This document shows positions 30,754-38,833 of a DNA stretch of 46,615 nt, one piece after another. Numbering within the stretch: the first letter of the stretch is position 1; each line of letters begins with the position of its first letter. Made by a program: the position numbers and the translations under genes. The notes under the pieces are model-generated. The model was not told the origin of the DNA. It ran no database searches and saw only the letters and a program-made list of their open reading frames with translations. The stretch comes from Parcubacteria group bacterium CG1_02_58_44 (GTDB lineage: Bacteria; Patescibacteriota; Patescibacteriia; SG8-24): contig MNWN01000003.1 of assembly GCA_001872545.1 (NCBI GenBank), forward strand, positions 1 through 46,615, in the 5' to 3' direction.

Positions 30754-30780
30754 AAAGCCCGCGTCGAGAATGCGGGCTTT
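30754..30780. terminator. Bidirectional terminator between cysS and corA
   Basis: AAAGCCCGC and GCGGGCTTT pair around a 9-base loop; serves the convergent cysS and corA genes. Confidence 0.85.
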
Positions 30781-30810
30781 CGTCTTTTCTTGTCTATAAT
30801 TCGGCTCTTG

Positions 30811-31779
30811 TTAGAGCCAACGTTTCCACTTCAGGAAAGTGAACGTTCCGGCCATTGTGGTCAGAACGAAACCGAGCATGATCCAGAAGTCGTACTGATG
30901 GCCCCGGATCGGCATGGAGTCGACGTCCATGGAGAAGATCGCGGCGACCAGAGTGGTCGGAAATATGATGAGCGCCAGGGCCGCCAGGCGCTGTGAGGCC
31001 TGGCTGGCGTTGTGCGTGATCAGCGAGGTATGCGAATCGTAGACTGCCTCGATAGTATCCTTGTCGTTCTCCAGGTAGTCCCAGATTTCCTTGGTATGGC
31101 CGATCAGGTCGTCGAAACGCAGGTCCATACCGCGCAGGTCGAGCAGCTTTCCGGATCGGTCGATGAACTTGCGGAGAACCGTCTTGTGTCCCTGCATGGA
31201 CTGTCGGCACTGGACGATGTTGCTTTTGATGCGCAGGATCTTCCGGGCCGTCTCGTGTCCGTACTCGTTGAAGATTTCGCGTTCGGCCAGCAGGATGTCG
31301 TTTGACAGCTGAGTCAGCAGCGGAAAGACCGAGATCATCAGCTCGTGCGTCAGGTGGAAGAGCAGCTCCGGCGAGGTCCGTCCCAGGTGGTTCAGGGCAG
31401 TCTTGTCTCCGTTCAGGCACTCCTCGGCCAGCTTCGTGAGTTGCGGCATCTTTTCTGCCTGGCTGGTCACGACGAAGTCCGGGCCGACGAAGAAGTCCAC
31501 CTCGACCGGCATGATCGTACGGGTTCGGCTGTCGTAGACCGGAAAAATCAGGACCATGAACAGGTAGTCCTTACGCTCCAGCAGCTTGGGACGTTGGAAT
31601 GGCGGCAGGCAATCCTGAAGGTCGATGTCCAACAAGAATGGAAAGCGCTTCTGCAGTGACTGCATCGCGCTGGTGGTGGGGCGAAAGACGTTGACCCAGG
31701 TGATCCCGCCCTTGTTTTCCACCACCTGCATGCTCCTCTGCGGCAGCGTGATTGCTGATTTCTTTTTTGGTCTCGTCAT
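30811..31779 (-). CDS. CorA-like Mg2+/divalent cation channel with altered signature motif
   Basis: 322 residues. The cytoplasmic domain, the long stalk helix (ILLAEREIFNEYGHETARKILRI and following) and two C-terminal membrane segments with a basic end (KWKRWL) match CorA. The pore signature GMN between the helices is replaced: AIFSMDVDSMP reads SMD in place of GMN, so ion selectivity may differ. It would take up Mg2+ or other divalents. A TATAAT 8 bases before the ATG indicates leaderless expression. Confidence 0.85.
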   Translation of the reverse strand: MTRPKKKSAITLPQRSMQVVENKGGITWVNVFRPTTSAMQSLQKRFPFLLDIDLQDCLPPFQRPKLLERKDYLFMVLIFPVYDSRTRTIMPVEVDFFVGPDFVVTSQAEKMPQLTKLAEECLNGDKTALNHLGRTSPELLFHLTHELMISVFPLLTQLSNDILLAEREIFNEYGHETARKILRIKSNIVQCRQSMQGHKTVLRKFIDRSGKLLDLRGMDLRFDDLIGHTKEIWDYLENDKDTIEAVYDSHTSLITHNASQASQRLAALALIIFPTTLVAAIFSMDVDSMPIRGHQYDFWIMLGFVLTTMAGTFTFLKWKRWL

Positions 31780-31786
31780 GCCTGTG

Positions 31787-31795
31787 ATTATATCA
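31787..31795 (-). promoter_or_regulatory. Leaderless corA promoter with overlapping inverted repeat
   Basis: On the minus strand TGATATAAT (extended -10, perfect -10) lies 7 bases from the ATG. TGTGAT/ATCACA forms an inverted repeat over it and might be an operator. Confidence 0.6.
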
Positions 31796-31919
31796 CAAGT
31801 TGATCAAGGTTCGGATGCGTGTGAAGTTCATCTTCGATCCAGCACCGTCAGGCCGCACAATACGGACTGTGCCGCAGGCCTTGGTCCGATGCAACCGTCT
31901 GTCTGATTCAGACGTTTGT

Positions 31920-31928
31920 TGCTAATAT
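31920..31928 (+). promoter_or_regulatory. Extended -10 (TGcTAATAT)
   Basis: Precedes the ATG at 32000 by 71 bases. The rest of 31796-31999 shows no gene. Confidence 0.35.
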
Positions 31929-31999
31929 GAGTCTTATTCGAGTGTTCGGCCGTCGTCCTCAAAGTACAAAAACAATTTAGCCTGATCATTCTTTTCAAT

Positions 32000-32707
32000 A
32001 TGAAAAGAATTTTAGTCGCCAGTCTGATTACCTTTCTGCTGGCAGTCGTCGTTTCGTTTAGCTCGGCGCTTTTGTTGATCGATAGGCGGTTTGAGGCTCT
32101 GGAAGGTAGGTTGCATCTGCTGGAGTTGAGTAAGGTAAATGCAGAGGTAGAGTCTGAAGAACCGTTCGTCGATTCAATCATTCCGATGCAGGAGGAACAG
32201 GAAGAAGAGATTCCGGTTGTCGGTCCGTTGACCAGTCAGCAGATCGACGCCGCACTTTCGGCCATCGTCAGCGATCCGATCTGGACCATGAGATCTGATG
32301 TGCAGGTTGACGAGTCAGGGGGCCGTTTTGTCGAACAGGTCGTAGATAACGGGGATGGACCGGACAAGGTCTGGCGGGTGAAGGTCGAGACTTTTGGACG
32401 GGACGAACTGGAACAGCTGGGTGTCGGCAACGTGTTCGATCTCGTGACTAAGACTTGCGGCAGCGTAGGCACAAGGCTGATTTCTGTAGGAGACAAGACG
32501 GCCTGCATCTTGACTAGCCGTAACGATACGACCGGAACTTATGAGGAAAACTATTTCATCGCGATAGGCGACTCTCAGTCCGTTCAGATTTACGGCTCCG
32601 AGTGGACCAGAATAGTGGATTCTGATTTTTATCAGAAGTCAGTGGTCAATCCTCGTTCCTTGGTCGATGTCGTGATTAGGGTCTTTGGTCAGGTGATGAG
32701 TCAGTGA
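32000..32707 (+). CDS. Membrane-anchored protein of unknown function
   Basis: 235 residues. The N-terminus is one hydrophobic helix (SLITFLLAVVVSFSSALLL), then a short coiled coil (RRFEALEGRLHLLEL), an acidic linker (MQEEQEEE) and a mixed alpha/beta domain of about 150 residues likely to lie outside the membrane. Two cysteines (TKTCGSVG, KTACILT) could form a disulfide. No domain is recognised. A terminator follows at 32745. Confidence 0.65.
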   Translation: MKRILVASLITFLLAVVVSFSSALLLIDRRFEALEGRLHLLELSKVNAEVESEEPFVDSIIPMQEEQEEEIPVVGPLTSQQIDAALSAIVSDPIWTMRSDVQVDESGGRFVEQVVDNGDGPDKVWRVKVETFGRDELEQLGVGNVFDLVTKTCGSVGTRLISVGDKTACILTSRNDTTGTYEENYFIAIGDSQSVQIYGSEWTRIVDSDFYQKSVVNPRSLVDVVIRVFGQVMSQ

Positions 32708-32744
32708 TCTTGTCTGTAGGCAAAAAGTCCGAACAGTCGTCGAT

Positions 32745-32773
32745 CGCCCTGTCCGTTTCGGTCAGGGCGGTTT
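32745..32773 (+). terminator. Rho-independent terminator
   Basis: CGCCCTG(T)CCG and CGG(T)CAGGGCG pair around TTT, then GTTTG; the T-run is weak. Confidence 0.6.
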
Positions 32774-32833
32774 GATCCTAGGCAGGACAGGCACTGTCGG
32801 GTCACGTCTTCGGTAGGTAAATCGCGTTTTTCA

Positions 32834-33394
32834 ATGAATGTACGGCCGTTCCCCCAAAGCTTTTTTGACCGACCGACGCTCGACGTCGCACGGGAGCTTT
32901 TGGGTGCGCGGCTGGCGATCCGCGACGCGACCGGCCGGATCCGCCGGCAGGCCATCGTCGAAGTCGAGGCCTACGACGGCCCGGACGATCTCGCTTCCCA
33001 TGCTTCCCGCGGTCCGACCGAGAGGAACGCGCCTATGTTCGGTCCTCCCGGACATTGGTACGTCTACCTTTGTTATGGCATGCATTGGATGCTGAACGTA
33101 GTGACCGGTCCGGTCGGCTATCCGGCTGCGGTGCTGATCAGGGGACTTGAGGACATCTCCGGTCCGGCTCGCCTGACCAGACAGCTGGGTATCGACCGGC
33201 GATTCGATTCCTTGGTTGCCAACCGGCACGTCGGACTCTGGATCGAGGCCGGTCCAGCGGTACCTGACGCGGAGACACAGCGTCTGCCCCGCATCGGTGT
33301 CGACTACGCTGGCGATTGGGCCGCTCGTCCGTATCGTCTCGTCGTGTCGTCTCGAACCGTCGAAAAAATGGGCAAAAAGACGCATAAAGCTTAG
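32834..33394 (+). CDS. DNA-3-methyladenine glycosylase (AAG/MPG family)
   Basis: 186 residues. DVARELLGARLAIRDATG, VEVEAYDGPDDLASHASRG, TERNAPMFGPPGHWYVYLCY and GMHWMLNVVTG are the conserved AAG core, with the catalytic Glu in VEVEAY and Tyr in WYVYLCYG. It removes alkylated purines, opening base-excision repair. It is shorter than the human enzyme but normal for bacterial members. It stands alone between a terminator and an unrelated small membrane gene; no strong ribosome site. Confidence 0.93.
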   Translation: MNVRPFPQSFFDRPTLDVARELLGARLAIRDATGRIRRQAIVEVEAYDGPDDLASHASRGPTERNAPMFGPPGHWYVYLCYGMHWMLNVVTGPVGYPAAVLIRGLEDISGPARLTRQLGIDRRFDSLVANRHVGLWIEAGPAVPDAETQRLPRIGVDYAGDWAARPYRLVVSSRTVEKMGKKTHKA

Positions 33395-33494
33395 AATAAG
33401 GATTGACTTGATTTGTGAGTGGCACTTGAGCGGTTGCGGCCCTCCCCATGACTTTTAATTCCCGTTTCCAAGTCAGGAAAGTAAATTACGTTTT

Positions 33495-33755
33495 ATGGAA
33501 GAAAATATTATAGAAATGCCCACCATGGCCACTAACCTGCTTTTCGCCATTCCGTTCATTTTTGCCATGATCGTTCTGGTCGCGGGTATCGTGATTCTGA
33601 ACGGTGTCGCCCTCTGGAAGGCGGCCCGAAACGGGTCCAAGGGGTGGTTCATCGCCTTGCTCCTGACCAATACCATAATTCTGGAGATCCTCTACGTCTT
33701 CGTCTTCAGCAAGTCCGAGGAGACAAGTCGGCTGGTCGACGGTTCCGGCAAGTAA
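33495..33755 (+). CDS. DUF5652-like small membrane protein
   Basis: 86 residues with two hydrophobic segments (residues 13-37 and 49-70) joined by KAARNGSKGWFIALLLTN, which is the DUF5652 signature (W-K-A-x-x-x-x-x-x-x-W-F). The family is common in CPR bacteria and uncharacterised. The C-terminus ends in a short charged tail. It may be co-transcribed with the antiporter gene, 52 bases downstream. Confidence 0.8.
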   Translation: MEENIIEMPTMATNLLFAIPFIFAMIVLVAGIVILNGVALWKAARNGSKGWFIALLLTNTIILEILYVFVFSKSEETSRLVDGSGK

Positions 33756-33807
33756 CTCCAGCCGTAGGCATCGTCCGTTTCTGATCGTCTTTACCTTGAG
33801 CGCATTT

Positions 33808-34764
33808 ATGGAACTCCTCCTCTTTATATTCCTGGTCGTCATCGGGTTCGTCCTGCTGGTCAAGGGTGCAGACATGTTGGTTTCCGGCGCCTCGTCGCTG
33901 GCCGGAAAGTTGGGCATCTCGACCTTGGTTGTCGGACTGACCGTGGTCGCTCTGGGTACGTCCATGCCGGAACTGGTGGTCAACGTCTATGCGGCTCTGA
34001 CTGGGGTGTCGGACATCGCCATCGGCAACATTGTTGGCAGCAATATCGCCAACATCGCCCTGATTCTCGGACTGTCGGCGGCGCCCTATCCGCTCCATGT
34101 TCAGCGTTCGACCGTCTGGAAGGAGATTCCGTTCGCATTGATGGCAGTTGCCTTGGTGGCCATCATGTCCAGCGACGTTGTCCTGAACGGGATGGTCTCG
34201 AACGTCATCAGCCGCAGCGACGGTTTAATTCTGCTGGCCTTCGCCGTCATCTTTTTCTATTACATTCTGGGAATGGTGCGGAGCGGCAACTCTCCGGTCA
34301 TCGACGGTTCCTCGTCTTCTTCGGCGAGATTGGTCTTTTTCGTGGTCGTCGGCATCGGCCTTTTGGTCGTCGGCGGAAAGCTGGCCGTCGACGGTGCCGT
34401 GGGCATCGCCGCTGCGGCCGGACTCTCCGAGCGGGTCATCGGTCTGACTATCGTGGCCATCGGGACGTCGTTGCCGGAGTTGGTTACGTCCTTGGTCGCC
34501 GCCTACCGAAAACAGCCGGACCTGTCCGTCGGCAATATCGTCGGATCGAACATTCTCAATATCTTTTTGGTCCTCGGATTGAGTTCGGCTATCCGACCCC
34601 TGCCGTTTCAGGGCGAGTCGTTCGTCGACGTCGGGGTGTTGGTCATGCTGACTTTGATGCTGTTTACCTTCATGTTTCTTGGTAGACGCCACGTGCTGGA
34701 GCGCTGGCAGGGGATCGGGTTCGTGGTCATCTACGTGGCCTTTACGGTTCACCTGTTTTTCTGA
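33808..34764 (+). CDS. Na+/Ca2+ antiporter (CaCA family, YrbG-like)
   Basis: 318 residues with ten or so hydrophobic segments and the two inverted alpha repeats of CaCA exchangers: VVGLTVVALGTSMPELVVNV and IGLTIVAIGTSLPELVTSL, each with the ion-binding Glu; GNIVGSNIANI and GNIVGSNILNI are the partner repeats. It exports Ca2+ in exchange for Na+ or H+. ATG at 33808 starts directly at the first helix; a TTG at 33796 is less likely. It lies 11 bases before the P-type ATPase gene. Confidence 0.95.
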   Translation: MELLLFIFLVVIGFVLLVKGADMLVSGASSLAGKLGISTLVVGLTVVALGTSMPELVVNVYAALTGVSDIAIGNIVGSNIANIALILGLSAAPYPLHVQRSTVWKEIPFALMAVALVAIMSSDVVLNGMVSNVISRSDGLILLAFAVIFFYYILGMVRSGNSPVIDGSSSSSARLVFFVVVGIGLLVVGGKLAVDGAVGIAAAAGLSERVIGLTIVAIGTSLPELVTSLVAAYRKQPDLSVGNIVGSNILNIFLVLGLSSAIRPLPFQGESFVDVGVLVMLTLMLFTFMFLGRRHVLERWQGIGFVVIYVAFTVHLFF

Positions 34765-34775
34765 ATCCGTAGAAC

Positions 34776-37514
34776 ATGTCTGACTTTTCCGTCAAAGACC
34801 CTCATGCTCAGCCGGCCGACGAAGTGGTCAGTCAGCTCTCGGTCGATCCCGTTCACGGCCTGACTCTTGAGGAAGCGGCGTTGCGACTGGCGGAGTGCGG
34901 ACCCAACGAGTTGCCCAAGCCCAAGAAGCGCAGCCCACTGCTGCTCTTTTTCGGTCAGTTCAACAATCGGCTGATCTACATACTGTTGGCGGCGACGGTC
35001 ATTTCCTTTCTGTCCGGGCAGCGCAACGACGCCTACGGAATCCTGCTGGCCGTGCTGGTCAACGCGGTATTCGGGTTCTGGCAGGAACGCAAGGCCGAGG
35101 TGGCGATCGAGCAGCTGCAGGCCATGATAGTTCCGGAGTCGACCGTGCTGCGCGACGGGAACGTCTGCCGTCTGCGTTCGGCCGAGATAGTTCCCGGAGA
35201 CATACTCCTGCTCCAGGAAGGAGATCGCATTCCGGCCGACGGTCGACTGGTCTCGTCGAAGGATCTCCGGACCGACGAGTCGTCGCTGACCGGCGAATCC
35301 GGTTCGGTACGCAAGGGGCCGGAGTCGGTCGGTGCCGCGGTCGGTCGGTCGGACATGACCGACATGGTTTGGATGGGTACGTCCGTCGTGGCCGGAACGG
35401 TTCGGGCGGTGGTGACGGCTACCGGCACGCGGACCGCCTTCGGAGGCATCGCCGTTTCACTGTCGTCCATCAGGGAAGAACCGTCTCCTCTTCAAAAGAG
35501 GATCGATCGGCTGGGCCAGAAGCTGGGACTGGCCTCGGTCGTCTTGGCCGGCGTGGTGTTTATGTTCGGTTGGCTGGATGGCTTCTCCCTCCAGGAGATG
35601 TTCTTCTTCTCTGTGGCGTTGGTGGTGTCGATCATTCCGGAAGGGCTGCCGGCCGTGCTGGCCGTGGTGCTGGCGATCGGCGTACAGAGGATGGCCAAGC
35701 GCAATGCCATCATCCGTCACGTACCTTCGGTCGAGACCTTGGGGGTGACGGACGTGATCTGTACGGACAAGACCGGGACGCTGACCGAGAACAAGATGAC
35801 CGTCCGTCAGCTGCATGTCGACGGACGTGACTGGTCTGTGACCGGCGAGGGCTGGAAGCCGGAGGGCGCCTTCATGATCGGCGGCAGGAAGGTCCATCCG
35901 GCCGAAATGCCGACCCTGAATCGGCTGCTGAAGGCGGGAGTGACCTGCAACCATGCGTTCCTGACCGTCAAGGACGGACGTCCCGACGTCATCGGCGATC
36001 CGACAGAGGCCGCACTGGTCGTGATGGGCGCCAAGGCCGGATTCGATCGGCAGGAGCTGCTGGCCGAATTTAAGCTGGTCGACGAGATTCCGTTCAGCTC
36101 GACGCGCCGCTATCAGGCCCGTCTGGTCGAGAGCCGCAGTCTGGACGGGGTGAGGAAACGTCAGCTGTTCGTCGTCGGGGCCTTTGAGACGCTCAGGTCC
36201 AGGAGCGTCAGCGTCGGCAGTGATGGGGGTCCGCTGTCGTTGGCCGAGGCGGAGGATGATCTGGACGCGGCCGTCGACCGGTTGGGCGAGCGGGCCATGC
36301 GCGTCTTGGCCGTCGCCTGCCGGGCGGTTTCCGCGGATGAGCCGTCATCCATCGGCGACGCCGACGTATACGGACTGGAGCTGCTGGGATTGGTGGGGAT
36401 GGTCGATCCGCCTCGGGTCGGCGTGGCCGAGGCGATCGCCAAGTGCCGACGGGCCGGAGTGCGGGTCATGATGGCCACCGGCGACCACAAGGCCACGGCC
36501 CTGGCCATCGCCCGTCAGGTGGGAATCATCGACGGGGACTGTTCCGTCGGAGGTCCGCGCGGAGTGTTCACCGATCAGGAAGTGGCGACCATGTCAGATG
36601 ACCAGTTCGATTTGGTTTTGGGCAGTGCGTCCGTGTTCGCCCGCGTCTCGCCGGAGACCAAGTTGAGGATCGTCGAACGGCTGGAGCTGGCGGGACACGT
36701 GGTGGCCATGACCGGCGACGGGGTCAATGACGCTCCGGCCCTCAAGCGCGCGTCGATCGGCGTTTCCATGGGCATCGGCGGCACCGACGTGTCCAAGGGG
36801 GTGTCGGACATGGTCTTAGCCGACGACAACTTTATTTCTATCGTAAGTGCCGTCGAGGAGGGCCGTATAATTTTTCGCAACGTGAAGCAGACGGTCGGCT
36901 ACCTGTTCATGACCAATATCGGGGAGGCAGTGACCGTGCTGGTCAGCTTGATCGCTCATTTTCCGTTGCCGCTGCTGCCGGCGCAGATACTCTGGATGAA
37001 TCTGGTCACCGACGGACTGCCTGGCGTGGCCCTGGCCACTGAACGACGGGCCAAGGACGTGCTCGACCGATCGCCGCACAGTCGCGAGGCGCCGATCCTG
37101 ACCCGTCGGGTTCTGTTCCTGACCGTGATCACCGCCGCTCTGATGTGTCTGGGCACGCTGGGGCTGTTCAGCTGGGCCCTGCGGTCGGGTGACTTGTCCT
37201 ATGCTCGGACGGTCGCTTTTACCTCCATGGTCGTCTTCCAGCTATGTAACGTCTTCAGTATGCGGTCGATCAGGACATCCATCTTTAGGCTGGGGTTCCT
37301 GTCGAACGGCTATGTCTTTTTGGCTGTGGTCGCGTCGATGCTGATGCAAGTCGCCGTGCTGTACCTGCCGCCGCTGCAGCGCATCTTCCGGACCGTGCCA
37401 TTGGGCTTAGTCGATTGGGCGGCCATTGTCGTCGTATCCAGTTCGGTCTTCTTTGCCGTTGAGATCTACAAATGGTTCCTTCGCAGGAAAGCCCTGTCGG
37501 ACGGTCGAACCTGA
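34776..37514 (+). CDS. P2-type cation-transporting ATPase (Ca2+-type)
   Basis: 912 residues, full length. An N-terminal cation ATPase domain, TGES in the actuator domain (SSLTGESGSVRKG), the phosphorylation site DKTGTLTE with Asp331, IIPEGLPAVLAVVLA in TM4, TGDGVNDAPALK in the P domain, and four to six C-terminal membrane segments. The PEGLP motif with VLAI is typical of SERCA/PMCA-like pumps, so Ca2+ export is the best guess, consistent with the adjacent CaCA exchanger; Na+/K+ or Mg2+ cannot be excluded. Probably one operon with the exchanger. Confidence 0.95.
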   Translation: MSDFSVKDPHAQPADEVVSQLSVDPVHGLTLEEAALRLAECGPNELPKPKKRSPLLLFFGQFNNRLIYILLAATVISFLSGQRNDAYGILLAVLVNAVFGFWQERKAEVAIEQLQAMIVPESTVLRDGNVCRLRSAEIVPGDILLLQEGDRIPADGRLVSSKDLRTDESSLTGESGSVRKGPESVGAAVGRSDMTDMVWMGTSVVAGTVRAVVTATGTRTAFGGIAVSLSSIREEPSPLQKRIDRLGQKLGLASVVLAGVVFMFGWLDGFSLQEMFFFSVALVVSIIPEGLPAVLAVVLAIGVQRMAKRNAIIRHVPSVETLGVTDVICTDKTGTLTENKMTVRQLHVDGRDWSVTGEGWKPEGAFMIGGRKVHPAEMPTLNRLLKAGVTCNHAFLTVKDGRPDVIGDPTEAALVVMGAKAGFDRQELLAEFKLVDEIPFSSTRRYQARLVESRSLDGVRKRQLFVVGAFETLRSRSVSVGSDGGPLSLAEAEDDLDAAVDRLGERAMRVLAVACRAVSADEPSSIGDADVYGLELLGLVGMVDPPRVGVAEAIAKCRRAGVRVMMATGDHKATALAIARQVGIIDGDCSVGGPRGVFTDQEVATMSDDQFDLVLGSASVFARVSPETKLRIVERLELAGHVVAMTGDGVNDAPALKRASIGVSMGIGGTDVSKGVSDMVLADDNFISIVSAVEEGRIIFRNVKQTVGYLFMTNIGEAVTVLVSLIAHFPLPLLPAQILWMNLVTDGLPGVALATERRAKDVLDRSPHSREAPILTRRVLFLTVITAALMCLGTLGLFSWALRSGDLSYARTVAFTSMVVFQLCNVFSMRSIRTSIFRLGFLSNGYVFLAVVASMLMQVAVLYLPPLQRIFRTVPLGLVDWAAIVVVSSSVFFAVEIYKWFLRRKALSDGRT

Positions 37515-37638
37515 TGACCTCGTCTGCCGTGCCGTTTCGGCTTTCCTGTATGGGCGGTTGATCTAGCGTTGACTGTCGGACTGGAATACCTCGTAATTTA
37601 GTGTCTTGCTGTCAAGACAGCAGTAACGGAGGAAAAAC

Positions 37639-38216
37639 ATGACCAAAGAAAGTACACGAGAAGATCCGTTCGCGCTCAGGATGCGGGAACTGACGGCGTC
37701 TGTGCCTACGGGAAGGGAAATGAGACCGCCTTCGCTCGCCGTCTGACGGAGGGCCGGCCTACGAGGGACGAGAACCCGGAATCCCATTTTTGTGTCTACT
37801 TCGCCGCCTACGATCCCAAGTCCGGGCGGGTGTTCATCGGTCTGCATAGGAAGTCGGGCCTTTGGCTGTTCAACGGAGGGCATATGGATAGGGGAGAGCT
37901 GCCCGAGGAGGCCTTAAGAAGGGAGATCATGGAGGAATGGGGTCCGGACACGGCCGTCTCGACTGTCGGGAGACCGCGGCTCCTGACCGTTACGGAGATA
38001 AGCAACCGGCCAACGCAGACGTGCCGTATGCATTATGACATCTGGTTCTTCGTCAGCGTCGACGAGAGGAACTTTCGCCCCGATTCGTCCAGAATGTACA
38101 CCGAATTCTCCGAGTTCGGATGGCATTCTTCGGAAGAGGCGAGAGGTAAGGTGACCGACGGCAGTACGCTGGAGGCGATCAGTCTAGTCGAGGGTGATTT
38201 TTTCAGGAATGCATGA
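37639..38216 (+). pseudogene. Nudix hydrolase with an N-terminal frameshift
   Basis: ATG at 37639, with a strong GGAGG 6 bases upstream, reads 20 residues (MTKESTREDPFALRMRELTA) then runs out of frame to a TGA at about 37746. A one-base change near 37704 links it to the frame CAYGKGNETAFARRLTEGR that continues into HFCVYFAAYDP and the Nudix box (GGHMDRGE, then REIMEEWG, residues in canonical spacing). The joined protein would be ~190 residues and typical of CPR Nudix enzymes. Within the second frame there is no earlier ATG than 37830, which lies inside the domain. Error, decay or programmed shift cannot be told apart. Confidence 0.7.
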
Positions 38217-38331
38217 GGATTTGCGGTTCACGACTTCGGTTTCAAGCTTTTAGCGCAGAAAAGGAGCCGTTCGACCATTTCTTGGCATGTGGATACGGAT
38301 CTAGTTCGTGCAGTCCGGTTTCGCGGTAATA

Positions 38332-38340
38332 TGCTAGACT
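38332..38340 (+). promoter_or_regulatory. Extended -10 (TGcTAGACT)
   Basis: Lies 23 bases before the ATG at 38364. The gap 38217-38331 is otherwise empty. Confidence 0.45.
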
Positions 38341-38363
38341 TAGCTCACTTAGCCACCATTTTT

Positions 38364-38819
38364 ATGGAAAAGAACGCCATTTCACACATCACCTGTGAGC
38401 ACCTGCTTACGATCAAGAAACAGCCTCAGCCCACAGAGCATGTGGTCCTGGATCTGCGCGATCCGTTGGAGTACGACGCCGGGCACATCGAGGGATCCAA
38501 GAACGTGCCGCGGCGCGAGCTGACCGCCAATGTCGTTAACGTCGTGCCTGACAGGAAGCGTCACGTGATCGTAGTGGTCGGACCGACTTTGGAGTCCGAA
38601 ATAGAGACCATCCACGATGACCTGGCAGAACTGGGCTACGAGAAGGTCGAGTTTCTGGCCGGCGGGTTCGACCGCTGGTGCGAGATTTCGATGCCGACGG
38701 TCGAAGACGTTCTGGGCGGGGAGGTGACGCCGGAAGAGGCTGGAGCGGTCAGCAAGGAAGAAGAGCCAGACCTCTATGAGGGTGAGGATCTGGAGGAGAC
38801 CAACGAACCGTTGATGTAA
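38364..38819 (+). CDS. Second Cys-less rhodanese-like protein
   Basis: 151 residues from ATG at 38364; in-frame codons back to 38289 contain the promoter and are not used. VVLDLRDPLEYDAGHIEGSK is a strong rhodanese match, and the active-site loop is HVIVVVGPTLESEIETI, with Gly at the usual Cys position. The domain's only cysteines (C11 and the one in RWCEIS) are elsewhere. GGFDRW is the final helix motif. The C-terminal 40 residues are acidic and probably disordered. Sulfur transfer by persulfide is not expected. Confidence 0.85.
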   Translation: MEKNAISHITCEHLLTIKKQPQPTEHVVLDLRDPLEYDAGHIEGSKNVPRRELTANVVNVVPDRKRHVIVVVGPTLESEIETIHDDLAELGYEKVEFLAGGFDRWCEISMPTVEDVLGGEVTPEEAGAVSKEEEPDLYEGEDLEETNEPLM

Positions 38820-38833
38820 CCCCTTTACCCACT

